Shown in pieces: positions 1 through 8,675 of a DNA stretch of 39,328 bases. A program made the position numbers and the translations under genes. The notes under the pieces were generated by a model, which worked only from the letters and a program-made list of their open reading frames with translations, did not search any database and was not told the origin of the DNA. Position 1 is the stretch's first letter; every line of letters starts with the position of its first letter. The stretch lies in contig JAAYNS010000096.1 in assembly GCA_012520755.1 (NCBI GenBank), positions 1-39,328 on the forward strand. Direction: 5' to 3'. The DNA is from Tissierellia bacterium (GTDB lineage: Bacteria; Bacillota; Clostridia; Tissierellales; Tissierellaceae).

Positions 1-573
1 CAGTCTAGTGTAGGAATAATTGTTGGTGCACTATGGGGATATGTAAAAGCTTTAGAAAAAATTATTACTGTAATCTATAATATACTTGATAATATACCAA
101 ATACAATCATTCTTGTTCTCTTAACTTATATAATGGACCCTAGTATATCTACATTGATATTTGCCATGTGTATTAGTGGATGGCTTCCTATGGCACGTTT
201 TGTACGTAATCAAATAGTAATCATTAGAGATCGAGAATATAATTTGGCTTCTAGAACATTGGGAACCCCAACTCATAGAATTATTACTAGGAACTTACTC
301 CCTTATTTAGTATCCGTTATTATGTTAAGACTTGCATTGGCAATACCTGGAGCTATTGGTTCTGAGGTTTTTTTAACCTATATTGGCTTAGGTTTACCTA
401 TTGATATTCCTTCATTAGGTAATATAATAAATGAAGGTAGAATAGTTATGATGGTAGAATCATTGAGATATCAATTGATTTTCCCAGCTACTATCCTTTC
501 ACTAATTACAATATCCTTCTATATAGTTGGAAATGCATTTGCTGATGCTGCAGATCCTAAAAATCATGTATAG
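1..573 (+). CDS. oppC: oligopeptide ABC transporter permease (OppC/DppC family), 5' truncated by window edge
   Basis: Frame 1 is open from base 1 (QSSVGIIVGALWGYVKALEKIITVIYNILDNIPNTI...); contains the permease EAA-like loop (RDREYNLASRTLGTPTHRIITRNLLPYL) and lies directly upstream of oppD/oppF-like ATPases. Confidence 0.9.
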   Translation, partial: QSSVGIIVGALWGYVKALEKIITVIYNILDNIPNTIILVLLTYIMDPSISTLIFAMCISGWLPMARFVRNQIVIIRDREYNLASRTLGTPTHRIITRNLLPYLVSVIMLRLALAIPGAIGSEVFLTYIGLGLPIDIPSLGNIINEGRIVMMVESLRYQLIFPATILSLITISFYIVGNAFADAADPKNHV

Positions 574-584
574 GAGGGTTAGCG

Positions 585-1625
585 GTGAAGGACGATGTAA
601 TTCTATCTGTAAAGGATTTAGTAATAAAATTTAACTTAAGAGGAAGAATTTTAACAGCAATTAGAGAAGTTTCATTGGATATATTTAGAGGTGAAAGTCT
701 TGCTATAGTTGGTGAATCGGGCTCTGGGAAATCAGTACTAGTTAAAAGTTTTATAGGACTTTTAGATGAGAATGGGTGGATAGATTCTGGAAAAATTATA
801 TATAAAGGCACAGATATAAGCCAGTATAAAAGTGAGCAGGATTGGCTTAAGATTAGGGGCAGGGAAATTGCTATGGTTTTTCAAGAGCCAATGACTTCCT
901 TAAATCCTCTTAAAACTATTGGCAGCCAAATAAAAGAAACAGTAATCCTTCACTCAAGATTAAGAAGCAAGGCTGCAAAGAGAAAATCTATAGAACTATT
1001 AGAGGACGTGGGAATATCACAGGCTGAAAAAAGATTTACTCAATATCCTCATGAATTTTCAGGTGGAATGAGACAAAGAGTAGTCATTGCTATTGCTATT
1101 GCTTGTAATCCTAGTATATTGATTTGTGATGAACCTACAACAGCTTTGGACGTAACAATACAAGCTCAAATTTTAGACTTGTTAAAATACTTAAAAGTGA
1201 AATATAATTTAACAATAATTTTTATAACCCATGATTTAGGAGTGGTTGCTAATATAGCTGACAGGGTGGCAGTAATGTATGCGGGAGACATAGTTGAAAT
1301 AGGGAAAAGTGAAGAAATCTTTTATAACTCTCAGCATCCATACACTTGGGCGCTGCTGTCATCATTGCCACAGTTTGCAGAAAAAGGTAAGTTCTTGTAT
1401 TCCATAGATGGAATGCCAACAAATCTCTTTAATGATATAGAGGGAGATGCTTTTGCACCAAGAAACAAAAATGCTTTGAAGATAGATTATGTAATTAGAC
1501 CACCCTATTTTTCAATAAGCCCAACTCATAAAGCTAGGACTTGGTTATTGGATAAGAGAGCGCCTAAAGTACATCCTCCAAATTCAATTAAGGAATTACA
1601 CAAGAATTGGAGGGGAAATCATTGA
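585..1625 (+). CDS. oppD: oligopeptide ABC transporter ATP-binding protein OppD
   Basis: Walker A GESGSGKS, signature SGGMRQR, Walker [12 protein letters not shown]; OppD-type C-terminus [18 protein letters not shown] start after GGAGGGT. Confidence 0.93.
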   Translation: MKDDVILSVKDLVIKFNLRGRILTAIREVSLDIFRGESLAIVGESGSGKSVLVKSFIGLLDENGWIDSGKIIYKGTDISQYKSEQDWLKIRGREIAMVFQEPMTSLNPLKTIGSQIKETVILHSRLRSKAAKRKSIELLEDVGISQAEKRFTQYPHEFSGGMRQRVVIAIAIACNPSILICDEPTTALDVTIQAQILDLLKYLKVKYNLTIIFITHDLGVVANIADRVAVMYAGDIVEIGKSEEIFYNSQHPYTWALLSSLPQFAEKGKFLYSIDGMPTNLFNDIEGDAFAPRNKNALKIDYVIRPPYFSISPTHKARTWLLDKRAPKVHPPNSIKELHKNWRGNH

Positions 1626-2557
1626 AAAAAGAAAGTTTATTAGAAGTCAAGAATATTAAAGTTGAGTTTGGTACTAATAGAAAAAATAAAATAGTTGCTG
1701 TTGATGGAGTGAGTTTTAAGATACTAAAAGGAGAAAGCTTTGGGCTTGTGGGAGAATCTGGTTCTGGGAAGAGTACAATTGGTAGAGCCATTATACGAAT
1801 ATATGATTTAGCAGATGGTGTAATACTATATAAGGGGCAAAGAATTTCAGGGAAAATCAGCAAGAGTTTAGATATTGATATAACAAAAAAAATACAAATG
1901 ATTTTTCAGGATCCAATAGCTTCGTTAAATGAAAGAGCAAAAATTGGTTATATTGTATCGGAAGGATTATATAATACTAAATATTACATATCAGATGAGG
2001 ATAGAAAAGAAAAAGTCATTAAAGCATTACTTGATGTTGGTTTGTTCCCTGAATTTGCTTCAAGATTTCCTCATGAGTTTTCAGGAGGTCAAAGGCAAAG
2101 AATAGGTATAGCCAGAGCACTGATAATGGAGCCAGAATTAGTCATTGCTGATGAACCAGTCTCTGCATTGGATGTTTCTGTTAGGGCTCAAGTATTAAAT
2201 CTCTTATTAGAATTACAAGATAAATTGGGGCTAACCTATCTTTTCATATCCCATGACTTATCTGTAGTAAGGTATATTACAGATAGGGTAGCAGTAATAT
2301 ACAAAGGAAAAATCCTTGAGCTTGCAAAGACAGAAGAACTTTTTGAAAAACCTTTACATCCCTATACTAGAGCATTATTATCAGCAATACCAGTACCTGA
2401 TCCTAGAAGAGAAAAAAATAAAAAAATAGAAATCTATAATCCCTCTTGTCATGATTATTCTATTGACAAAGCAGAATGGGTGGAAGTAGGTTCAGGGCAT
2501 TTCGTTTTAGCTAATAAAAAAGAAATAAAAGAGTATAGAAGAATCTTATTTTCATAG
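1622..2557 (+). CDS. oppF: oligopeptide ABC transporter ATP-binding protein OppF
   Basis: Walker [10 protein letters not shown], signature SGGQRQR, Walker [15 protein letters not shown] start at 1622 (RBS GGAGGGG, TTGA overlap with the oppD stop) preferred over the 1607 start in the track. Confidence 0.9.
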   Translation: MKKESLLEVKNIKVEFGTNRKNKIVAVDGVSFKILKGESFGLVGESGSGKSTIGRAIIRIYDLADGVILYKGQRISGKISKSLDIDITKKIQMIFQDPIASLNERAKIGYIVSEGLYNTKYYISDEDRKEKVIKALLDVGLFPEFASRFPHEFSGGQRQRIGIARALIMEPELVIADEPVSALDVSVRAQVLNLLLELQDKLGLTYLFISHDLSVVRYITDRVAVIYKGKILELAKTEELFEKPLHPYTRALLSAIPVPDPRREKNKKIEIYNPSCHDYSIDKAEWVEVGSGHFVLANKKEIKEYRRILFS

Positions 2558-2566
2558 GATTCTTTT
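2539..2566 (+). terminator. probable intrinsic terminator at end of opp operon
   Basis: AAGAATC ... GGATTCTT followed by a short T-run; overlaps the oppF stop. Confidence 0.55.
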
Positions 2567-2686
2567 TATATGTAAAATAAGTTTATTCTAGTTATAGGAG
2601 ATTTTAATAATATTTCTTATTTCTTCAATAAAACTGTTGTCATATGGATACACTAGGGATGATAAGACAAAGCAAGGAGGTTGAAT

Positions 2687-2887
2687 ATGGCAGTAGTAAA
2701 AGTAATTGAAATTCTTTCAGAGTCTTCAAATGGATGGGAGGGAGCAGTACAGGAAGCAGTAAGCGAAGCTAGTAAAACAATTGATAATATACAAAGTGTA
2801 TATTTAGAAAATCTGCAAGCGATTGTTGAAAATGACAAAATAGTAAATTATCGAGTGAATTGTAAGATTTCATTTGTTGTTAAATAA
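2687..2887 (+). CDS. dodecin family protein
   Basis: 66 aa, MAVVKVIEILSESSNGWEGAVQEAVSEASKTIDNIQSVYLENLQAIVENDKIVNYRVNCKISFVV; dodecin length and pattern; RBS AAGGAGG upstream of ATG 2687. Confidence 0.9.
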   Translation: MAVVKVIEILSESSNGWEGAVQEAVSEASKTIDNIQSVYLENLQAIVENDKIVNYRVNCKISFVVK

Positions 2888-2914
2888 TTGTTAATTGATT
2901 GAAAAAGCAAAAGG

Positions 2915-2966
2915 AACCAAGAGTTGAAGTATAAATGGATATTATATTTCAACTTTTGGTTTTTTA
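2915..2966 (+). terminator. intrinsic terminator after dodecin gene
   Basis: AACCAAGAGTTGAA ... TTCAACTTTTGGTTTTTT inverted repeat plus T-run. Confidence 0.8.
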
Positions 2967-2977
2967 TATGTTATAAT
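2948..2977 (+). promoter_or_regulatory. putative promoter for aldolase/isomerase operon
   Basis: Consensus -10 TATAAT at 2972-2977; weak -35 (TTCAAC, about 18 nt spacing) within the preceding terminator stem. Supports ATG 3006 as start rather than 2976. Confidence 0.45.
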
Positions 2978-3005
2978 GAAATCAAAATTACATAGGAGAT
3001 TGATT

Positions 3006-3632
3006 ATGGCGAATATAGATATTCTTAAAGAACAAGTTCTGGAAACATCAATATATTCATATGAACAAGGACTATTTGCTGGAACAAGTGGAAATTTAAG
3101 TGTTTATGATAAAGAATCAGGCCTGGTTATTATTACTCCAACATCTATTAGATACGACAAAATGAAGATAGATGATATAGTAGTTATAGATATAAGTGGA
3201 AATATAGTAGAAGGAAATCATAAGCCTTCATCTGAATGGCAAATGCATTGTGAAATATATAAGGCAAGAGATGATGTGCTCTCAGTATTTCATACACACT
3301 CTCCATATGCAACGGCATTCGCTGTTAATAGAAGGTCTATACCATTGATTTTAATTGAAATGGTTCCTTTTTTAGGTGGAGAAGTTCCAGTGGCAGAATT
3401 TGCTTTACCAGGAACTAAAGAAATGGCGATAGAAGCATTGAAGGTATTAGATAATAAACATGCATGCTTATTAAGTAATCATGGAGTTTTAACCATAGGT
3501 AATTCAATTGACCAGTCACATATAAGAGCTGAATATGTAGAAGATGCTGCAAAAATATTTCATTATGCTCTTAATGGTGGAGAGGTAAATGTTTTATCTA
3601 AAGAAATCGAAGTTAAGATGAAGGAAATGTAA
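3006..3632 (+). CDS. class II aldolase/adducin family protein (L-fuculose-phosphate aldolase-like)
   Basis: GTSGNLSVYD, HTHSPYATAF and SNHGVLTIG motifs (metal-binding His); RBS AGGAG upstream of ATG 3006. Confidence 0.9.
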   Translation: MANIDILKEQVLETSIYSYEQGLFAGTSGNLSVYDKESGLVIITPTSIRYDKMKIDDIVVIDISGNIVEGNHKPSSEWQMHCEIYKARDDVLSVFHTHSPYATAFAVNRRSIPLILIEMVPFLGGEVPVAEFALPGTKEMAIEALKVLDNKHACLLSNHGVLTIGNSIDQSHIRAEYVEDAAKIFHYALNGGEVNVLSKEIEVKMKEM

Positions 3633-3655
3633 CAAGCAATGATAGGAGGTTTGTA

Positions 3656-4729
3656 ATGAAAAGAATGGATAAGGATTTAGCCTTTATGCTAAGATATGAA
3701 AATGTAGCATGGTATGAAAATGGAAAGGTTAAGATTTTGGATAGAAGAATATATCCAATAGAAGTTAACTTTGTTGAATGTTCCAATCATAAGGAGGTTG
3801 CACAGGCTATTGCTGACATGGTTACTCAAAGTGGCGGACCATATGTTGCTGCAGGCATGGGGATGGCTTTGGCAGCTTATGAAGCTAGAAACAAAAATGA
3901 AGATGATTTAATTACATATTTAGAAGATGCGGCATATACCTTATCACATGCAAGACCAACGACTACTGAAAATATGAAAAATGTGACAGAAGCTGCTTTA
4001 AAGACAGCCAGAGATGCTTTGAAAGAAGGAAAAAGAGTTGATGAAGCCATCTTTGAAGACGTTATAAACAATTCTAATAGAAAATATGAGAAAATCTCTC
4101 AAGTTGCAAGTTACCTGGTCAACAATTTTCCAAAGAATGGAATAGTAATGACTCAGTGTTTTGCTGAAACAATTGTGGGATTTATGGTATTAGAATCTAG
4201 AAATCAAAATAAGGATATTAAGTATATTTGTCCTGAGACAAGACCATATTTACAAGGAGCCAGATTAACCGCAAGCGTTATTAATGATATGGGAGCAGAT
4301 GTAACGGTAATAACAGACAATATGCCTGCTTATATAATTGGTAAGAAAAAGGTTGATCTATTTACTTCGGCAGCTGATGTTATTACTATGGATGGATATG
4401 TGGTAAATAAAGTTGGGACATTTCAGATTGCATTAGCAGCAAATTATTGGGGCATCCCTTATTTTGTTACTGGTGCGCCTAATCAAGGGCACCCTGATGT
4501 TAATTCTGTAACTATAGAAGAAAGGGATCCAGAACTAGTATTGTATTCTCTAGATACAAAACACACTATGGAAGGGGTTAAAGGACTTTATCCAGCTTTT
4601 GATATTACACCACCTCATCTGTGTAGTGGTGTTGTTACAGATAAGGGTGTATTCTCACCTTTTGACTTAAAGAACTATTATATGGATGCAAAAGGAAGGC
4701 ATATATCATCTGATGATATCTTAATCTAG
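3656..4729 (+). CDS. S-methyl-5-thioribose-1-phosphate isomerase-like protein (MtnA/eIF2B alpha-beta-delta family; possible 5-deoxyribose-1-P isomerase)
   Basis: ETRPYLQGARLTA and ITDNMP (catalytic Asp region), TQC (catalytic Cys region), VVNKVGTFQIALAANYWGIPYFVTGAP; MtnA-type architecture. Confidence 0.85.
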   Translation: MKRMDKDLAFMLRYENVAWYENGKVKILDRRIYPIEVNFVECSNHKEVAQAIADMVTQSGGPYVAAGMGMALAAYEARNKNEDDLITYLEDAAYTLSHARPTTTENMKNVTEAALKTARDALKEGKRVDEAIFEDVINNSNRKYEKISQVASYLVNNFPKNGIVMTQCFAETIVGFMVLESRNQNKDIKYICPETRPYLQGARLTASVINDMGADVTVITDNMPAYIIGKKKVDLFTSAADVITMDGYVVNKVGTFQIALAANYWGIPYFVTGAPNQGHPDVNSVTIEERDPELVLYSLDTKHTMEGVKGLYPAFDITPPHLCSGVVTDKGVFSPFDLKNYYMDAKGRHISSDDILI

Positions 4730-4798
4730 TAATCTATTAAGTATGATAATCAATATATTTTGTTAAACTTCTATCTTATTGGAGGTAACTAAAATACT

Positions 4799-5683
4799 AT
4801 GTATAAAGAGATAATCTGCTCAGAAGCTTGTAATAAGTTAAAACGAAAAATTCCATACTCTTGGGATTTGAATATTTATCGGGGATGTAAGCATGGATGC
4901 AAATACTGTTATGCCATTTACTCCCACCAATATTTGGAGGCAGAAGAATATTTCGATGATATATATATAAAGACCAATATAGTTGAACAATTGGAAAGAC
5001 AATTAAACAGCCCTTCATGGAAAAGAGAAATAGTCAATATAGGAGGAATTACTGACAGCTATCAGCCCGTAGAGAAGGTTTATAAGTTAATGCCTGATAT
5101 TTTGCGTCTTATGATAAAATATAAAACTCCTTGCATTATTTCAACAAAATCAGACCTGATACTACGGGATTACGATTTAATTGATGAATTATCAAGGATT
5201 ACCTATGTTAATGTGGCTGCAACCATTACTTGTATCAACGAAAACATACGCAAAAAAATTGAACCAAATGCTGTGCCGACTATAGATAGATTTAAAATGC
5301 TTAAGGAGTTTAACAAAACTAACGCCTCTACAGGGCTTCATTTTATGCCGATAATACCTTACATAACCGATGGATTTGAAAATGTTGATTTGATTTATAA
5401 TCAAGCAGCTCATTGCAAAGTTGATTATGTTTTACCAGGTGTACTGTATTTAAGGGGAAAAACTAGAAAGGTATTTTTTGACTTCATAAGGCAAGAGTAC
5501 CCCAATTTATATGAACCATTACAAACCCTGTATAAAAAAGGAGGAGCTGGTAAAGAGTACAAGGATGAACTATATGCAATGGTAAATCAAATCAAGGAAA
5601 AATACAATCTATCCAGTAGTTATAGCAAACCCTTGAAAGAGAAATTACGAAACTACACTAATGAACAGTTAACTTTGTTCTAG
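4799..5683 (+). CDS. radical SAM protein, SPL-like/Rv2578c-like family
   Basis: NIYRGCKHGCKYCYAIYSHQYLE: CxxxCxxC cluster in SPL-like context; NIGGITDSYQPVEK; ISTKSDLILRDYDLI. Confidence 0.85.
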   Translation: MYKEIICSEACNKLKRKIPYSWDLNIYRGCKHGCKYCYAIYSHQYLEAEEYFDDIYIKTNIVEQLERQLNSPSWKREIVNIGGITDSYQPVEKVYKLMPDILRLMIKYKTPCIISTKSDLILRDYDLIDELSRITYVNVAATITCINENIRKKIEPNAVPTIDRFKMLKEFNKTNASTGLHFMPIIPYITDGFENVDLIYNQAAHCKVDYVLPGVLYLRGKTRKVFFDFIRQEYPNLYEPLQTLYKKGGAGKEYKDELYAMVNQIKEKYNLSSSYSKPLKEKLRNYTNEQLTLF

Positions 5684-5769
5684 TCTTTCATATCTTAATA
5701 ATTATTTCATATGCTAATAACTCTAGATGGAAGTGTATTTCATTTTTTTCTTCTTGTGGATTTTATGTA

Positions 5770-6138
5770 TCAATTATCTATGTTAGGGATCATCATGCGT
5801 GCAATAAAATTAAGTTCTTCTTTTAAAGCTATCATTCTATTTTTGTCAAGATAGTAGGTCCCATAAGGAGTAACAATGACAGCTTCGGAATTCAAGAGAA
5901 AATTCAATGCTAGAGCCCTATTATCTCTCTTTTTAAAGGCTCGTTCCACAACGCTTTGCTCTCGTATATTAAGTTCTCTAGCGGTTATTGATGTTTTTGC
6001 AGATATAGCATTTTTCTCTTCAAATATTTTAAACACTTTTTTAATATTTCTCTTCATAGTAAATATAAATACTATATTGTAGATAGCCATGCCTATAATT
6101 AGAACCCCAACAATAGAAATAATTTCACGTATTGACAT
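5770..6138 (-). CDS. conserved hypothetical protein with N-terminal transmembrane helix
   Basis: 122-aa ORF with N-terminal hydrophobic helix, charged C-terminal domain and a TTGACA promoter upstream. Confidence 0.65.
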   Translation of the reverse strand: MSIREIISIVGVLIIGMAIYNIVFIFTMKRNIKKVFKIFEEKNAISAKTSITARELNIREQSVVERAFKKRDNRALALNFLLNSEAVIVTPYGTYYLDKNRMIALKEELNFIARMMIPNIDN

Positions 6139-6178
6139 ATTATCACTCCAGATTATTTATAGATGATATTTTTTTCAG

Positions 6179-6217
6179 TTTATCATAGCAAAGTTCTCAA
6201 TGTCAAACTATTTGACG
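6179..6217 (-). promoter_or_regulatory. putative promoter for the 5770-6138 gene with overlapping inverted repeat
   Basis: On minus strand TTGACA (rc of 6201-6206) - 16 nt - GATAAA (rc of 6179-6184); -35 overlaps the perfect inverted repeat GTCAAA-CTA-TTTGAC (6202-6216). Confidence 0.5.
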
Positions 6218-6356
6218 GTTCTTACCTATATATTAACTTAGTTTAATTATTTAAATATACCTGGTCATACTAATAGCTACTTAACTATATAAAGGCATAG
6301 TAATGTTGTAAACTTTGTCAAATTATAATAAAATAGAAGAAAACTGAGGTTGAAAA

Positions 6357-7607
6357 ATGACTAACAAACTATATCTTGCTTTGATTATTATGATTTCTTT
6401 GCTCCTTACTGCATGTATTAATGAAAAGAAGCCTCCAACTGTAGAGGAACCTATAGAGCAGCCAATTACAGAGAACACTGTTAAACCTCCAATTGTTGAA
6501 CTCGAAATAGACTCAATAGAAATGCAAATAAATAGAATGACTTTAGAAGAAAAAGTTGGTCAATTAATGATTGTTGGGATAGAAGGTACAGAAATCAATG
6601 TCAAAGATGTAGAAAATATTAAGCAAAATAGAATAGGTGGTTTTATACTCTTTTCTAGAAATATAGAAAATCTAGAACAAACTTTACAGCTATTAAATTC
6701 ATTAAAAAACATTAATTCAACTTATGAAATTCCTTTGTTATTATCTGTTGATGAAGAAGGTGGAACAGTAAGCCGACTTTCAAAAATTTATAAAAATTTA
6801 CCTAGCCCTTTACTACTAGGACATAAGAATGACCTTAAACTATCATTTGAGTATGGGAAAAATCTTGGTATGAAAGCAAGGAGTTTAGGATTTAATATGA
6901 ATTTTGCTCCTGTATTAGATATAAATTCTAATCCAGAGAATACAGTAATAGGTAACAGAGCTTATGGAAAGAAGGCTGAATTAGTTTCTAGGGTAGGAGA
7001 AGAGGTAATAGAGGGAATAAGATCTCAAAATATCATAGCTGTTGCAAAACATTTTCCAGGTCATGGAGATACATTGGTGGATTCACATTTTCAATTACCA
7101 ATGGTGGATAAATCTATAGATGAACTTTACAATTTAGAGATTATACCCTTTAAGAAAGCAATTAATAAGGGCTTAAATGCCATAATGGTAGCACATGTTT
7201 TATACCCTCAAATAGACAATGAGTTTCCAGCTACTATGTCTGAGAAAATAATTAACGATATTTTGAGAGTAGAACTAGAATTTGATGGACTTATTATTTC
7301 AGATGATATGACAATGGGAGCAATTATTGATAACTATACTATAGAGGAAGCATCTGTTCAATTTTTAAAAAGTGGTGGAGATATTATTCTGATTTGTCAT
7401 GGAAATGAAAATGTTGACTTAGTTTATAATAAAATACTGGAAAGCGTCAATAAGGGAATTTTGACAGAAGATGAAATTGATGAAAAAGTATATAGGATTT
7501 TAGAAATAAAGAATAAATATAAAATAAGGGATAGCATTATTAATAATGTAAATATAGAGGAGATAAACTCCAATACAGAAAGGCTAATTAAGAATATTAA
7601 TAGTTAA
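6357..7607 (+). CDS. nagZ: beta-N-acetylhexosaminidase (glycoside hydrolase family 3, NagZ-type) lipoprotein
   Basis: Lipobox LLTAC; GH3 motifs VDEEGGTVSRL, KHFPGHGDTLVDSHFQLP, ISDDMTMGAI. Confidence 0.92.
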   Translation: MTNKLYLALIIMISLLLTACINEKKPPTVEEPIEQPITENTVKPPIVELEIDSIEMQINRMTLEEKVGQLMIVGIEGTEINVKDVENIKQNRIGGFILFSRNIENLEQTLQLLNSLKNINSTYEIPLLLSVDEEGGTVSRLSKIYKNLPSPLLLGHKNDLKLSFEYGKNLGMKARSLGFNMNFAPVLDINSNPENTVIGNRAYGKKAELVSRVGEEVIEGIRSQNIIAVAKHFPGHGDTLVDSHFQLPMVDKSIDELYNLEIIPFKKAINKGLNAIMVAHVLYPQIDNEFPATMSEKIINDILRVELEFDGLIISDDMTMGAIIDNYTIEEASVQFLKSGGDIILICHGNENVDLVYNKILESVNKGILTEDEIDEKVYRILEIKNKYKIRDSIINNVNIEEINSNTERLIKNINS

Positions 7608-7618
7608 GGGGGGGTATC

Positions 7619-8527
7619 TTGAGAAAGGCAGTAGGTATTGATCTTGGAGGTACTAAAATATTTGGGGGCATTGTAAACTCCCAAGGAAGAATCATTACTA
7701 GGGTTGAGAAAGATACTGGAAAGAGTGTTGGTTCAACAGAAGTATTAAAAAGATTAGAATTGGTCATCAATGAGCTATTGGAAAAGGACAGAGATATTAT
7801 TGGTATTGGTGTTGGATCCCCTGGATTTATTGATACAAATGAAGGGAAGGTGCTTTCTGTTGGTGGAAATATATATGGGTGGGCTTTTACAGATATAAAA
7901 GGCAATCTATTAAATAGATTTCCAAATTATCAAATATTTGTAGGAAATGATGCCAATCTAGCAGGTTTGTGCGAAGGGTGGATAGGAGCTGGCAAAGATT
8001 TTGATAGTTTTTTAATGATGACTTTAGGGACAGGTGTGGGAGGCTGCATATACACAAAAGAGAAAGGCCTTTGGCATGGAAGGAATTATCAAGCTGGAGA
8101 ATTTGGACATGCAATACTGTATCCTAATGGTCGTAAATGCACTTGCGGTCAAGATGGATGTTTAGAACAATATATTTCTGGAACGGGAATCGAAAACTCC
8201 TATTATGAGCAAACGGGAGTCCACAAGAAGGGAGAAGATATATTCTTAAATTATAATGCAGATGAATACTCCAAAAAAGTTATAGATGATTTTGCCTTAG
8301 ATTTATCTGTTTTTATATCATCTATGAAAAATATATTTGATCCAGAGGGCTTGGTTATAGGTGGTGGGATAATAAATTCTAGGGAGATTTGGTGGGATTT
8401 AATGATGGAAAACTACAGAAAAAATGTAAATGATACAAAGGGTATGACTATCGTAGCAGCAGGCTATCTTAACGATGCTGGTATAATAGGTGCAAGTAAA
8501 TTAGTATTTGATAATATAAAGGACTAA
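7619..8527 (+). CDS. ROK family sugar kinase
   Basis: GIDLGGTKIFGGI, GTGVGGCI, zinc motif CTCGQDGCLEQ; TTG start after GGGGGG. Confidence 0.93.
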   Translation: MRKAVGIDLGGTKIFGGIVNSQGRIITRVEKDTGKSVGSTEVLKRLELVINELLEKDRDIIGIGVGSPGFIDTNEGKVLSVGGNIYGWAFTDIKGNLLNRFPNYQIFVGNDANLAGLCEGWIGAGKDFDSFLMMTLGTGVGGCIYTKEKGLWHGRNYQAGEFGHAILYPNGRKCTCGQDGCLEQYISGTGIENSYYEQTGVHKKGEDIFLNYNADEYSKKVIDDFALDLSVFISSMKNIFDPEGLVIGGGIINSREIWWDLMMENYRKNVNDTKGMTIVAAGYLNDAGIIGASKLVFDNIKD

Positions 8528-8530
8528 TTA

Positions 8531-8616
8531 CGATTTCCTCCACTTCTATAAGTGGCGGGATCGATTAGCTAAACAGACGGGGAAAATATCTCCTGCCAAG
8601 TCGATAAGCTACAGGT
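8531..8616 (+). ncRNA. putative structured RNA / cis-regulatory leader (unclassified)
   Basis: 148-nt intergenic region with hairpin CCACTT-CTAT-AAGTGG (8540-8555), alternative 8-bp stem TGGCGGGA (8553-8560)/TCCTGCCA (8591-8598), and CCTGCC (8592-8597)/GGTAGG (8614-8619) overlapping the base of a terminator stem. Confidence 0.5.
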
Positions 8617-8649
8617 AGGTTTTTGCAAAAATGCAAGAACCTTTTATTT
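8617..8649 (+). terminator. intrinsic terminator between ROK kinase and addB
   Basis: 11-bp stem AGGTTTTTGCA-AAAA-TGCAAGAACCT (one G-U pair) followed by TTTTATTT. Confidence 0.85.
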
Positions 8650-8675
8650 AAATCTTGTTATAAGTAGGTGTTAGG

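Noticed and set aside
557-811. Minus-strand ORFs antisense to oppD/oppF (557-811, 1588-1863)
   Set aside because: Antisense to Walker A regions of ABC ATPases; a repeated shadow-ORF pattern (LPEPDSPT...) produced by the conserved coding strand.
1420-1490. OppD C-terminus lacks the Cys-rich motif seen in many DppD-type ATPases ([15 protein letters not shown])
   Set aside because: This Cys-less form is, as far as I recall, usual for Gram-positive OppD, so it is not treated as novel.
7597-7905. 102-aa minus-strand ORF
   Set aside because: Antisense to the ROK kinase start; Pro/Ser/Phe-rich shadow ORF.
8540-8642. Assignment of the 8528-8649 RNA to SRP RNA, T-box, SAM, c-di-GMP or fluoride classes
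   Set aside because: None of the diagnostic conserved motifs of these classes could be found by eye, so it is left unclassified.
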